Source: Pseudeuparius sepicola (taxonomy: Eukaryota; Arthropoda; Insecta; Coleoptera; Anthribidae). From it: a stretch of 64,000 bases of DNA. The stretch's first letter is position 1; the number at the start of each line of letters is the position of its first letter. Under the pieces are notes generated by a model. The model did no database searches. It was not told the DNA's origin and was given only the letters and a program-made list of their open reading frames with translations. The stretch lies in the NCBI GenBank assembly GCA_963920635.1, contig OY987302.1, forward strand, positions 31,719,278-31,783,277, in the 5' to 3' direction. Made by a program: the position numbers and the translations under genes. This document shows, one piece after another, positions 1 through 11,604 of the stretch.

Positions 1-2490
1 GCTAGTAACAACAGGAAACGAGACAACAAACTCTTTGAACTATCAGAAAAGGGTTTCTACCGTGCTTTTAATTCTAGCGCCGATGCCACAAATGCGAGTT
101 ACCCTAGCAGAAAACAGGTCGACGGTTTCTGGAGAAATCAACTTGCCACACCAGGTCCGTAGAATGTCAGTGCAAGCTGGATCAGCGAAGAACGCGAGAT
201 GGGCCGGAACTATAGCCAGATGCAACACGAGCAATTCACAACTGCTGATGTCTCCGATGTCATCAAGAATTCCCACAACTGGAAGGCACCAGGTCCAGAT
301 CATCTCCAAAATTATTGGATTAAGAAGTTGTGGTGCACGCATGAACAAATAACTACCTTAATTAATGAAGTCTTGCTCGATCCTCTGAAAATGCCATTGT
401 TTCTTACACAGGGTGCAACCTACCTGTTACCAAAAGACCAGCGGAATACGGATAACCCTGCCAAGTACCGCCCAATAACCTGCTTGCCTACGCTGTACAA
501 GATAATCACATCTTGCCTTACGCAGCGAATATATGCTCACTGCGAGCGGAACAACATCATTGCAATGCAGCAGAAGGGCTGCTCGAAGGGCGCAATGGGA
601 TGCAAAGAGCAACTCATCATAGACTCTGTCATCTGCAACCAGGCTCATTCCAAGCAACGAAACCTCCACATGGCTTATGTGGACTACAAAAAAGCATTTG
701 ATTCCGTACCTCACGACTGGCTCACAGGTATCTTAAAGCTGTATAGAATAGATCGTCATACAGTTTCCTTTTTAGAACACGTTATGACAACCTGGCGCAC
801 TAAGATACATCTCAGAACCGCAAACAGTAACATCGAGACCCACACAATCAACATCCGAAGAGGGATTTTCCTAGGAGATTCACTCAGTCCACTATGGTTC
901 TGCATGGCGATGAACCCTCTATCACATCGGTTGAACTCCACAAAATATGGCTTCGCTATCAAAAGCAACAACGCAGAAGCGATCAAGTTGAATCACCTAT
1001 TATATATGGATGATTTAAAACTGATCACCGCAACCAAAAACCAACTAACGCAAATGCTTAAAATTGTAGAGGAGTTCTCCAGGGACATCGGAATGCAGTT
1101 TGGACTGGACAAGTGCCGCACCCTTAATATCATCCGGGGAAAGCTCGAACAAAGCGCACACGAGATGCAGGACGGCCAGGAGATCGAAGCAATGAGCATG
1201 GGAGATACATACAAGTATCTCGGGATGAAACAAGCTCAAAGGATAGACCATCGAACAATGAAGACTGATTTAACGAATGAATTCATCAAGAGAGTAAGAC
1301 AAGTAGTGCGAACTGATCTTAACAGCAGGAATTTGTTTAAGGCCCTGAACACGTATGCGTGCTCTGTACTCAGCTATTCGTTCGGAATAGTGAATTGGAC
1401 GAAAAGTTAGGACACTACTGACAAAAGCTCATAAACATCATCCCGTAGCGCCGTAGAAAGAACAACTCTGCTACGTCAACTAGGAGGAAGAGGATTGGCA
1501 GATCTCAGCAAGCAATTGGACCAACAAATATTAAATCTGCGTAATTATTTTTACAGGCAGGCCAACAGCTCCACACTACATAGGGCTATATGCGGAGCAG
1601 ACGTCTCAACACCGCTACGTCTGACGGAACACGAGCGTCAAAATCACCACCGAACCGACAACGATAAACTACAGAGGTGGTTGGGGAAGCCGCTGCACGG
1701 GAGGCATCCTAATGAGGTTAACCAGGAACATGTCGACAAGTTAGCGTCGAACTATTGGCTGACCTCGGGACGAATGTTCCCCGAGACGGAAGGCTTCCTA
1801 CTGGCCATACAAGATCAGGTTATACCAACTCGCAACTACCTAAAATTCATTGTAGGAGATGCATCGGTAGTGGATGACAGATGCAGATACGGGTGCCCAA
1901 CTTCAGAAACAATCCAGCACATAACAGGAGGATGTCAGATGTTCGCATCAACGGAATATAAGGAAGGACACGATTCGGTTGCCAAGTTCTTGCACCAGGA
2001 AGTGGCGGAAAAACTGCTGCTTGTGCAGGAAGAGAGGGTCCCATATTACAGCTACACACCGGAGCCTGTTCTTGAGAACAGCAACTACAAGATGTACTGG
2101 GATCGTACAGTTCTGACAGATCAACGAGTTGCCCATAACAGACCGGACCTTATAATAGTTGATAAAATTTCTAGGAAGACAACTCTGATTGATGTGGCCA
2201 TCCCGAACAACAACAACCTGCGTGTGAAGCAAGTCGAGAAGATCGCGAAGTACAGAGACTTAGAAGAACGAATTAGAAGGCAATGAGAAATGGACAACGT
2301 TCAGACGATTCCAATCATCGTGTCAACAACTGGTGTCATACCAAAAAGTTTGCTGAGAAACATCAAAGAGCTGGGTCTAACTGATAATGTTTACAGGTCC
2401 ATGCAGAAAGCGGTACTACTTGCGACAGCCCGAACCGTCAGGAAATTCATGGGGAGTGCAGGAACGTCCAACAACATCAATGTCACCTAA
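1..2490 (+). pseudogene. R4-type reverse transcriptase/endonuclease ORF, broken
   Basis: The frame is open from about base 4 and shows an N-terminal FYR...FW segment, then a TAG at 160-162. From 199 the RT follows, with YRPITCLPTLYKI, an AYVDYKKAFD block and the catalytic YMDD box near 1004-1015. A TAG at 1408-1410 and a short out-of-frame stretch to about 1434 break the frame. It then reopens in the same frame at 1435. The C-terminal part has a C-X3-C-X7-H-X4-C knuckle near 1880-1933 and a PD-(D/E)XK-type signature (RPDLIIVD, then IDVAIP) near 2140-2200, which together mark the endonuclease. A TGA at 2284-2286 is followed in frame by the usual C-terminal tail to 2490. All breaks look like decay of one original ORF. 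Confidence 0.85.
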
Positions 2491-2607
2491 GGCCCGATAA
2501 CATGGCAAGGGTCTCGTCCGAGCCAGATCCTTATGGTATCCGGGATACCCGGGATCTGAGTGAATGTTCCCCAGAGAGGGAGTGCGAATGCCTTTTGGCT
2601 AAGTCGA
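1..2607 (+). mobile_element. R4/Dong-like non-LTR retrotransposon, 5' end outside window
   Basis: This single-ORF LINE has a reverse transcriptase followed by a C-terminal restriction-like endonuclease, the layout of the R2/R4 group. The element runs off the left edge of the window. Its 3' UTR (about 2491-2607) abuts a TAA/ATA microsatellite, and Dong-type R4 elements are known to insert into TAA repeats, so the context fits that family. The ORF is disrupted several times, so this copy is dead. An R2-clade element is the alternative, but the TAA target favours R4. Confidence 0.85.
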
Positions 2608-2629
2608 TATAATAATAATAATAATAAAA
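2608..2629. repeat. (TAA)n microsatellite at LINE 3' end
   Basis: About six TAA/ATA units lie directly after the R4-like 3' UTR. This is either the insertion target or the 3' tail of the element, and both are typical of Dong/R4 elements. Confidence 0.8.
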
Positions 2630-2804
2630 TGTATTTAGCTATTGCTATTCAATATATACATAAAATTATTATGAAGAATTTAAATTTTTGATTTTTGACA
2701 AAATATCATTTTTAAGATTTTCTTAAACTTATTTATATATTTTATATTCCTTATTTCACTACTAATTTTATTATACTCCAATAACCCCTTGAAAAAATCG
2801 AATT

Positions 2805-3311
2805 TTAGGACAATCTAAAATTCTTGTGATCTAACATAAAGTTCTCTTTTTTTCTTGGGTCATAGTTATAAACATCCTCAAATTTTGTCATGTAGTTTTT
2901 ATAATAATGTGGACATACATTTAAATTAATTTTGTGGATAAATATTAAGCTCCTAAACTTTAAATAATTTTCAACATTCATCCAACCTAACTTACTTAAC
3001 ATGTCTATAATACTAGTAAACCTATTACATTTCAAAATTACTCTCATAGCTCTGTTCTGTAATACTTGTAATCGGTGCTTATCATTTTGTGAAGTCATAT
3101 ACAGAACTGAGCTACAAAAAGTAAAATGAGGATGTATAATATAATAACCCAGCAGTTCAGAAAAAGTTTGTGTCATATCTGAGTTTCTGAAGGAAATATT
3201 TGGATTACGGCAGTATCTATGGAATTTAAACGGTTGTTGTGGTTGTTTTTCCTGTGAAAACAATGCTTGTAAGTGGAGCAGAAAATAAAAGTCAAAAAGT
3301 AGCTGCAACAA
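2805..3311 (-). pseudogene. C-terminal fragment of a Jockey/CR1-type LINE ORF2
   Basis: The minus-strand reading contains the region that follows the reverse transcriptase in Jockey/CR1-group LINEs. It includes LQVLQNRAMRVILKCN, followed by LGWMNVENYLKFRSLIFIHKI. No RT catalytic box is present, so this is a 5'-truncated tail. It may belong to the same broad family as the LINE at 36.5-40 kb, but this has not been aligned. The first roughly 40 residues, up to the SSVLYM segment, may be flanking sequence rather than LINE. Confidence 0.65.
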
Positions 3312-3329
3312 AAATATTTATTTTGATTA

Positions 3330-3420
3330 TACGGGGTGTAACTGAACTGATGGTCAACCATGAATCCAGGGCTTCTTTCCATGGTCATTTCATTTTTCAG
3401 TGCAAAACAGGCTGGTTAAA
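3330..3420 (+). repeat. Solo end of a CAGGGTG-type foldback family
   Basis: The sequence CGGGGTGTAACTGAACTGAT follows a TA here and matches the left end of the foldback at 19534. Only one end is present, so this is a truncated relic. Confidence 0.5.
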
Positions 3421-5525
3421 TAACACAAGTGGCCTCCTTTACATTTAGATCCTACAGTCAAAGTTCAATGAAGTCTGCAATGTCTGCATACCATAATCAG
3501 ACTATAATATTATAGTCACAAAATATATAGGTTAATTTTTAACGCCGAGGATATAAAAATATGTGGCTTAAATTTTCTGCAGTTAACCTTGATGATTTTA
3601 AATTGAGGTTAAACATGCCTGTTTATATACATTCTGGAACACAATTCATACTATTGTATGAATATAAGTCACAATTATCAAACTTCTTTCCGTATCTAAC
3701 ATGGCAACGTTGCAAGTTGACCTAATGACATATGTCACAATAAACAGTTGCGTGCGCATAAACTTCGAGGCGGCGTTTATTTTTTGAACTCCTGCGAATT
3801 TGATGCAGCAATATTTGAATGTCACGCTTATTCGACGTTGCGAAATTTTGCGGTCATGATAGGCACTCGTTTTTTTAACTGTCGTAACTACCTTTTAGTG
3901 TCAAAATTTTGAGTACCTTGTCGTTTGTCAGTGTCATAAAGTTTTCATTTCATGTTATTTGTACAAGCAGTTGCCAACGAGCATGGAAGGCCGGGACAGC
4001 TCGTAGAACTTTGTATCTGTCAATATCTAATTTTTTTTTATAGAATTAATGTCGCATTTTACATAGTAAGTTATCTAAATTTCTATCTTTAACTTTGAAG
4101 TAACTTATCTCAATTTTTTATCTTTAACTTTGAAATTTTCGAACATAAGTAAGTCGACAAACTTTATTGTCATTTTGTAATTTTTTTAAGCTTGTTTGCA
4201 CATGATACTTGACAGAGGTATAACAATTTTTGCCTTCTCCACCAGAGGTAACATTTTATTGGTGTGACATATGTCTGGACTTAACAACCATTCAGCATAT
4301 GTTACGATTGGGTTAGAGGTGGGAACATGCATTTTAATTTCGCTCTAGATTTTGGCGCTTGGCACTGAAAGCAAATTTCTATCGAGCATAGTTAGAGAAC
4401 ATCTTTCTAACATCTTGGTCTGTTGATCAAGCTCAGTCTCAGTTGTGATAAGTTCCCAGTAATATCTTACCTATATCTGTAATATCTCGTAATTATCGTA
4501 TCTTAGATTATTTTTTTGAATGAATTTAATTAATATCTTGGTAATCAACCTTTGATTGTATTAACTTGTCACGACTTATCATAACTAACTGCTTGATCAA
4601 CTATTGATCCTTAGATTCTGTCTTGTCCGTTTTGGTCAAACATATATTGTGTCAATTTCTTGGTATGGATCATGTCATCTATTGAGTAACATAGTTGACT
4701 AATTTTGTGCTTTGAGGTGTTGTTTTGCCTGAATACCGATCTAATTTCGAGAATTTGTCGTTGTATACGAACTGACTGTGACTGACCTGATTTGATTAGG
4801 GCAATTTAAGTTTCTGTGAATGATTGATGTTTCCTTTTATACCAAAACCATTTTTCGTTTAGTTGCGAAGCTGCTTCGAATGGTTGCATGTTCGTTCCTT
4901 GTGAGAACCTGGAAATATTAGAACAGAGCAAGCGTGCCTTCGGGTGATTGGCCGTATTTCCAGCATGCAACTATTCCAATCAGTGGGTTATCTTTATTAT
5001 TTTTCCTCACCTTTTAAATATCTCCCTGTATCTGCATCAAAAGTTCACATTTCAATTCCATAGTACTTTCAATTCCTTCTGGCATTTTTTCTTCGAAATC
5101 CAGACCCATTCTTTACACAACTGCCCCACACAACAGGCTGGAACCCTCTTGTGTGACGATTTGGTTTTTTCTCCATTAAATCTTCTTGGTTTCTTTCACA
5201 TATCTTTTGAAAATTTATAGTTATTACCGCACATACTGTCTTTTCCGTTGGTTATTCCTTTCCGCTTTTCTCCAGCAATGACTCAGAGACGAGCTGGCAG
5301 CCTACCGACTATTGGTGGCGGACGCAATAGTTATGGCCAAGGCTATTGCCGTCTTCTTTTTCTATCGGCCCGTAGCCTCCCTTCTTGTACTGGGGGTAGG
5401 GTGCATTCCATGGGTTGTGGTCTTCTCGGGTGTCGGGAGTTGCGTTAATGTTGTCTCGGACGCGGGAAACCTTAAGGCTCGGCACTGGGTGAGTCATAGT
5501 TCGTGGAGTGTACGCTGTCGTCAAG
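3421..5525. other. No recognisable gene; AT-rich then GC-richer flank of P-like element
   Basis: Bases 3421 to about 5240 are AT-rich and show no domain, tandem repeat or terminal-repeat structure I can support. From about 5250 to 5525 base composition becomes more balanced. This stretch is the left flank of the P-like insertion, and the right flank after 7277 continues it. Short open frames here have no recognisable motifs. Confidence 0.5.
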
Positions 5526-5559
5526 CAAGAACGTTAAACGAGACAGGATAGCTCAATCT
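5526..5559 (+). repeat. Left TIR of P-like element
   Basis: This 34-bp terminal repeat starts CAAGAACG and ends AGCTCAATCT. It is preceded by the GTCGTCAAG target duplication at 5517-5525. Confidence 0.85.
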
Positions 5560-5869
5560 CAATGGTGTAATGTTCGCGGCGCCCACCGAGGGCGTGACGT
5601 CACCGTTAGACGTCGTTAGGTGAAGGTTACATCGTACGCCCGTTGTTTACCTTTGTTTTTCTAGTTTTCTATCGTATTTCTTTCGGTTTTACTTTATTAT
5701 TGTGAGTTTTTTGAGTTTTGTGCCGTGTTTATTATTATTCAGAGGCACTAAGTGCCTGATACTTGAACTTCTACAGAAGGGAAGGTGAGCATTTCTTGAC
5801 ATATTATTAATAACAAAAGTACGGGGTTGATAATATAATACTTTACAGAATAGTCCTATTCACGAAAAT

Positions 5870-6645
5870 ATGCCGGGGACTAGGCCAGGGGGAACAAGGT
5901 GTGCCGTGTATGGGTGTAATAACACTTATGCTACAAAAGCCCAAATAACTGGACAGAATATCATATTTCATGCTTTTCCAAAACCAAAGGACCTTGTCTC
6001 TAAAACTATACAAAGTGAGTGGATATCAAGGTGCAAAAGAAAAGACAAATTCAACCCTAACACTAGCCATATATGTTCACAACATTTTGTAGACAATGAC
6101 TATGAAAGAGATCTTCGAAATGAATTATTAGGTAAGTAAAATTTTCTTTGCTAGCTAGCCATATAAAAAGTGCAAGAATATAAATATTTATATATATATT
6201 TTTTAATTTAAGGCTTATCTTTAAAAAAGCATTTAAAAAAACCGCAGTTCCTACATTAAAAATACCTTCCACAAAAACTATTACTGCAACAACCTCGGCA
6301 ACAACTAATACATCACGTTCTGATAGACTTACCGAAAGACAAAGAAAGGAAGAAATAGAAAAACTACTTGTTGATTTGTCTGCAATAGAAGGTGGAGAAA
6401 CTGCAAATTTAGAAGGCAGTTCTTCCCCAGCGACACTTACCGAAATTGGAATTCCCCGACAAGCAATTATTCAGAAATCAGATGAAGTTTTTAAAAAAGA
6501 AGTTAACATGCCTTTTGTAGTTATAAAAGATTTTTGTAAATTAAGAACTATTATTAGAATCAATTTTCGAAATTTAAAAGCACGACATAATACTTCACAA
6601 AGAAATAGTTCTGTGGATCCTCTTCGGAAAAAAAGCGGAAATTAA
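5870..6645 (+). CDS. THAP-domain protein, two coding exons
   Basis: The coding exons are 5870-6131 and 6213-6645. They are joined across an 81-bp intron with GTAAGT donor and TTTAATTTAAG acceptor, giving about 231 residues. Residues about 12-80 form a THAP zinc finger (C2CH): CAVYGC, the FHAFPKPK block, an SEW segment, then CSQHF. The rest has a charged TERQRKEEIEK stretch and a basic C-terminus, with no similarity to the P transposase RNase-H fold. A 64-bp 5' UTR intron (5785-5848, GTGAGC...TTTACAG) and an AATAAA signal at 6690-6695 complete a plausible gene. THAP domains bind P-element subterminal DNA, so a repressor-like role is an inference. The frame is intact. Confidence 0.8.
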
Positions 6646-7234
6646 ACAAAATTATAAATTGGAATATTTTTTATTATTTGTGAATTATGAATAAATAAAT
6701 GACTACCTATGTTTTCAACTGTGTTTTAATTTGTCTTGGAGCATTTTATCAGTGTTCTATTTTTTTTATTATTGATTCACCATTCACATATTATAATATG
6801 AATATCAGAATCCAAAAATGCTCTTCAAAATCAAACTAATCAAAGGAGGCCCACAATTATTAACAGAATAATTATGTATATATTATAATTTGTGTGCCAT
6901 AATAAAAACTATTTAAGGCAAAATTCGCACCTTCTGAAAACACATTTGCTGCAATAATGCGCTTTTTTCTCGTATTGGTTGGAGAAATTGTCATAAAAAA
7001 TTCGTGTTCAAAAAACAAGAGTGAACTTTATTGACTTCAATTTGTTTACAATCCTTAAAAAATAAATCCGAAAATCAAAAGCATCTAAAGCTCACTTTTT
7101 GTTTTTATGAACTTTTAAAAAAAAGCACAAGTCGCTTTCTGAAGGCGCGCGATTGGGTGTTTCGTGGTGGGAGTTTACGCAGTACGTCTAACTGTGACGT
7201 CATCACGTCGGACGGCTCGGCGGACAGATTCTCG

Positions 7235-7268
7235 CGATTGAGCTATCCTGTCTGGTTTAACGTTCTTG
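7235..7268 (-). repeat. Right TIR of P-like element
   Basis: This is the inverted copy of the left terminal repeat, ending CGTTCTTG. The second GTCGTCAAG copy follows at 7269-7277. Confidence 0.85.
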
Positions 7269-7277
7269 GTCGTCAAG

Positions 7278-7430
7278 CAAGCAGCGGTTACGCTTCCTGG
7301 GAAGTTCTTTCTTTCATTTCCTTTCCCTGCTTAGTTTTTAGTTAACTCATTAGTGAGTTTCGCATTTATTCAATTTTTGCATCTATTATCTTGTGTCATT
7401 TTCTATCGGTTAGTTTTCTTAGCAAGTGGT
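7278..7430. other. Right flank of P-like element
   Basis: This is the same composition as the left flank at 5250-5525, rich in pyrimidines, with no gene recognised. Confidence 0.4.
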
Positions 7431-7435
7431 GTTAC

Positions 7436-7620
7436 ATTCATCGTAGGCCAGGATAGCACTTACGACGTAAGTGTCCGAAAGTGGATGTACTGTTACTTCT
7501 CTTGACATCCTAATGATCACTCTCATCGTAGGCTCGGATAGCACTTGGTAAGTGTCCTAGTGATCACTCTTTCATCATATGCTCGGATAGCACTTAGTAA
7601 GTGTCCAAAAGTGAGAGATT
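7436..7620 (+). repeat. Three imperfect tandem repeats with GGATAGCACTT core
   Basis: Three units, spaced about 60-90 bp apart, carry the core CGGATAGCACTT followed by GTAAGTGTCC. The last two units are closest in sequence. The function is unknown; such repeats can be enhancer-like or part of an unrecognised LTR. Confidence 0.6.
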
Positions 7621-7871
7621 TATCATTACGATTTCACAGACACAGATAATTTTTTTCTTTTGACAAATCAATTTTTTGAGGTTAATTTTTCTATTACAAT
7701 AACTTATTTTCAAGCTTATGTGTGAGCCGTACACTATCAGTCAAATATAATGTTTTTGGCGAATGGGCAGACTAATCTGTAGGTACTTATTACTTTAACG
7801 TAACTCAAAATTTTTTTTAAGAAAAATACTTCACTTGCGTTTTCGCATTTTTCTAAACCGGGGAGAGGTGT

Positions 7872-7903
7872 GTAACGGATTTTTCCATTTCAAAATCCGT
7901 TAC
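7872..7903. repeat. Perfect 12-bp stem inverted repeat
   Basis: GTAACGGATTTT and its reverse complement are separated by a short loop. This could form a hairpin, and no associated element is recognised. Confidence 0.5.
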
Positions 7904-8249
7904 TCGTTTTTTATATTTTGATATTAACATAGTCATTATTTCCAACATATATCTCATAAATATCTCATACTTAATAACTAATTTATTCTTCGTACAGTTT
8001 CAATTCATTTATAACGTTGTATTCAATTTTATTACCACTTTTTCAAATTTTAAAATTTCAAATAATTCAATTTTTCGCGCGCCATATACGGAAATGGCCG
8101 TGTACTTTCGCCTAGCCTCGAACCCTGGCATATTCAAAATGCGAAAATTCAAGTGTGTGTTTACATTTCAGCAGGTATGTAGTTAAAGATCTGTATTATG
8201 AATTACTCGATTTTTCGGTTCTGTTGATGCATAATTTGAACATAAATAC

Positions 8250-8702
8250 TGTTTAGTTGATTAAATGCGTGTCTTGCTAAAACCTGATTGGTCGGATGAC
8301 GTAGGTCCTGCCAGCGATCGGCCGGCAGGGTCCGACCTGAGAAGAGTTTGCTCCCGTCTTGGATGGTATCGAGTCGCGCAGAGGCATATTTCCCGCCAAA
8401 TTTTCGGCATTTTCGGCTTTTATCTAGTTAAATTTTTGCCATCGGTGATTTATTTGAGTGGTTTTGTATCTTAATATCGGGGATTGACTTCGTGTGACTA
8501 ATATTTTTGGGTTTTTCTGTTTTCTATGTCCACGGCGTCGTGAGGCAGCGACGCTTGCCCGAGGCGTTTCCTTTTTGGCTGCGTAGCTGAGGAAGCGCGG
8601 GTCACAGCAAGCAGGTGGTGGCTGTTTCTCCTGGAAAACCCCACAGGTGAGTAATTTCTTTTGATTTTTGCTTAGTTCAGCAACTTTACTACTCACCTGT
8701 GG
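8250..8702 (+). other. GC-richer island with possible splice donor
   Basis: The segment is richer in GC and CpG than its surroundings and ends in CCCCACAG followed by GTGAGT at about 8646. It could be a non-coding first exon. The same stretch also forms a 13-bp inverted repeat (CCACAGGTGAGTA near 8640, its complement near 8690), so the donor match may be incidental. No protein motif is visible. Confidence 0.25.
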
Positions 8703-9945
8703 CGTTTTTTTTTTGACGTGCTATTTTTTTTGAAGGACTCATTTCGTCCAAGGCTCCGGCCATCTTTAACTCAAAAACATAGCATTGTCCTTTTTTTGAA
8801 TACCCACCATCTTGCGGCTGTTATCTTGTTGAATATTTTCAAGTTTTGGTCACATTGGTCACACGTTACTTTCTTATTTTTCGGGTTAGGTCTCGATTCT
8901 GTGGTACCGGGCCACTCAAATAAATCTGACACCGATATTTTCACTTTCCTAATAAATTCGTATTGCCTTTAGTTTATCAGCTTTCTTAGTTTCTCTATTT
9001 TACCGTTCAAGTCTCAAATAAACTTTTCGCGTTAAATAAGTTTAAAAATTTCTTAAATTTCAAGAATTCGGGCTGGAGCATTCTCAAAATTTTTCTTCTT
9101 ATTAAATATTAAGCACTTTGCTATTCCGGTCAGTTCAATAATATTATCTATAAAATTTAAAAAACTATGCATAGTTCCCCTTAGTTTAGTACATATAGTT
9201 CTAAACGTTTAATTTTTATCATTTGTCAATATTTAATAACTTTAGTATCATAATTCAATTTTAAATATTAATCGTAACCTATTGGTTTATAAATTTATGT
9301 AAAAGGCTTAGACCTTGTCTAATGCTACTTTCTTTCTGATCTGTTCACGCTTGCAACACCATCGTTGAGGACGCTATAACCACAGCCCGCTGTCGACAAA
9401 CAACGTAACGAGAGCTGCGTAGACATCGAGAGGAGTTGCGTTGGCATAGGTGTTGACTCCTGGTCAGCTCTACTTTGGCGCAACCCCTGAGAAATTTGCT
9501 AGCCACGACATCTGCAACGCCTATTCGAGCAGACAAGGACCGGAGGAAGCCCTAGCCACGCCCCACATTACTACGAGCCTCGTTTGAGCGTAAGCGACTG
9601 AAGACGCAGTTCAAACTTAAGATTCAGAGTGAATCATAATAGAAGCTGAACAGTCAGTTTAATTGTAAAGCCAATTTAATCTTTTTATTTGTTCTCAAAC
9701 CAATTTTTAACAAAAATTTAACTTTCAATTTGTAACTAAAATTTAACTCATTTTCTAGTTTATTATATAGTTGCTCAATATTAACTTTATTCTAAAGTTT
9801 ATTCATTTTATATCATTATAACTTAAAAGTTGTACAATCCAAAATTGTAACATCTCAAAGATTGTGATAAATAAATCTTGTATATTTAACGAAGGTAACA
9901 GGATTTTATTGGACAGATCCAAGTATAGCAAACCTAGGATTGTTA
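8703..9945. other. No gene recognised; possible LTR remnant at about 9342-9901
   Basis: Bases 8703-9340 are AT-rich with nothing supportable. Bases 9342-9901 start TGTTCACGC, carry AATAAA-like signals near 9870 and end GGTAACA, so a decayed solo LTR is possible. No partner LTR, target duplication or internal region was seen. Confidence 0.25.
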
Positions 9946-9948
9946 TAA

Positions 9949-10945
9949 TTTATCGCGCCCGTCCAGCCCGTACGCCCCTGACATAAACTAGCTACCTTTG
10001 GAGATCTTCTTTTGGGCATTTAGGTCGTGTTTTCGTCTGTCAGATCAAACGCCGTCACCATTGAAAGCAGCCACGATTTTTTTAAATATATTTATCGCGC
10101 CCGTCCAGCCCGTACGCCCCTGACATAAACTATCTACCTCTGGAGATCTTCTTTTGGGCATTTAGGTCGTGTTTTCGGCTGTCAGATCAAACGCCGTCAT
10201 CATTGAAAGCAGCCACGATTTTTTTAAATATATTTATTGCGTCCGTCCAGCCCGTACGCCCCTGACATAAACTAGCTACCTTTGGAGATCTTCTTTTGGG
10301 CATTTAGGTCGTGTTTTCGTCTGTCAGATCAAACGCCGTCACCATTGAAAGCAGCCACGATTTTTGTAAATATATTTATCGCGCCCGTCCAGCCCGTACG
10401 CCCCTGACATGAACTATCTACCTCTGGAGATCTTCTTTTGGGCATTTAGGTCGTGTTTTCGTCTGTCAGATCAAACGCCGTCACCATTGAAAGCAGCCAC
10501 GATTTTTTTTTAAATATATTTATCACGCCCGTCCAGCCCGTACGCCCCTGACATAAACTATCTACCTCTGGAGATCTTCTTTTGGGCATTTAGGTCGTGT
10601 TTTCGGCTGTCCAGATCAAACGCCGTCACCATTGAAAGCAGCCACGATTTTTTAAAATATATTTATCGCGCCCGTCCAGCCCGTACGCCCGACATAAACT
10701 AGCTACCTTTGGAGATCTTCTTTTGGGCATTTAGGTCGTGTTTTCGTCTGTCAGATCAAACGCCGTCACCTTTGAAAGCAGCCACGTTTTTTTTAAATAT
10801 ATTTATCGTGCCCGTCCAGCCCGTACGTCCCTGACATAAACTATCTACCTCTGGAGATCTTTTGGGCATTTAGGTCGTGTTTTCGGCTGTCAGATCAAAC
10901 GCCGACATCTTTTGCAGGAGCCACGATTTTTTTAAATATACTTTT
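9949..10945 (+). repeat. 142-bp tandem array, seven units
   Basis: Units starting TATCGCGCCCGTCCAGCCCG begin at about 9951, 10093, 10235, 10377, 10521, 10664 and 10804. The period is 140-144 bp. Units fall into two variants (AGCTACCTTTGG versus ATCTACCTCTGG) that mostly alternate, suggesting an older dimeric higher-order unit. A strongly diverged eighth unit continues to about 11060. No gene is encoded. Confidence 0.9.
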
Positions 10946-11139
10946 TGCTCCCGCCACTGACATGAACTAAGTAACCCTACAGAACTTCTTTTCTATATTT
11001 AAGACATGTTTTCGGCCGCTCGATTCAAGACCGTGGCTTTTTAAAAATAATCAGGGTCCGAGTTGCGACGTTGCCAAATCAAAAGTGTGGCTGAGAAAAG
11101 TGTGGCTGTTGTCACACCGATTAACGAGGATCTCTAACT

Positions 11140-11604
11140 TTGCACATGTCGACTGTTCACCGCATTATTCGCAAGGATATGCATTTCCACCCATACAAGA
11201 TTGTTATAACTCAAGAATTAAAACCACAAGATCCCGCTAATCGAATAGAGTTCTTCATCGGGGCATCATTGGCCCGTAAATTTTTGAGGACAATCGTGGT
11301 CAAGCTCAAACTGCTACATCTGAGCACTACTGCCAAACGATTAGGACTTTTTTTAACTCTTATAATTCAAAACCATGGTGGCTACAATAGAAACACGTTT
11401 TTCCAGCAAGATGGAGCAACTTCTCATGTCACGAATATTTCCTTAGATACTCTTCATCAGTTATTCAGTCCCAGAGGTGACATTAACTGGCCACCGAGAA
11501 GTCCTGATTTGACACGAGCAGATTTTTTCTTATGGGGATACCTCAAGAGTAAGGTATACACCCCACTGCCACAAGATTTGAGAGAATTGAAGCAAAAAAA
11601 ATAA
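11140..11604 (+). pseudogene. Mariner-type transposase fragment
   Basis: The open frame contains the end of the helix-turn-helix region (VHRIIRKDMHFHPYKI, TQELKP). It also has two of the three conserved IS630/Tc1/mariner catalytic blocks: FFQQDGATSH, and WPPRSPDLT followed by ADFFLWGYLKSKVY. The first catalytic block is replaced by unrelated sequence, and the frame is shut upstream of about 11140 and after ELKQKK. No terminal repeats were identified. This is a decayed remnant of a common insect mariner-like group. Confidence 0.8.

Larger units (their letters stand above)
5526..7268 (+). mobile_element. P-superfamily-like DNA transposon encoding only a THAP protein
   Basis: Terminal inverted repeats of about 34 bp (5526-5559 and 7235-7268) begin CAAGAACGTTAAAC and differ at only a couple of positions. 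They are flanked by a perfect GTCGTCAAG duplication (5517-5525 and 7269-7277). P elements make 8-bp duplications, and an 8-bp reading is also possible here. Subterminal inverted copies of TGACGTCAC(C/A)GTTAGACGT occur at about 5594-5613 and 7184-7204, recalling the internal repeats of P elements. Only a THAP-domain gene lies inside; no transposase catalytic or GTP-binding domain is visible. The element is therefore presumably non-autonomous. Confidence 0.8.

Noticed and set aside
5248..5551. Overlapping frames at the left edge of the P-like element
   Set aside because: They run across the TIR boundary and show no domain.
9342..9901. Solo LTR
   Set aside because: Only weak end signals; no target duplication or partner LTR, so kept only as a low-confidence remark.
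9949..10945. CRISPR-like array
   Set aside because: Units are contiguous 142-bp tandem repeats with no spacers, in a eukaryotic sequence.
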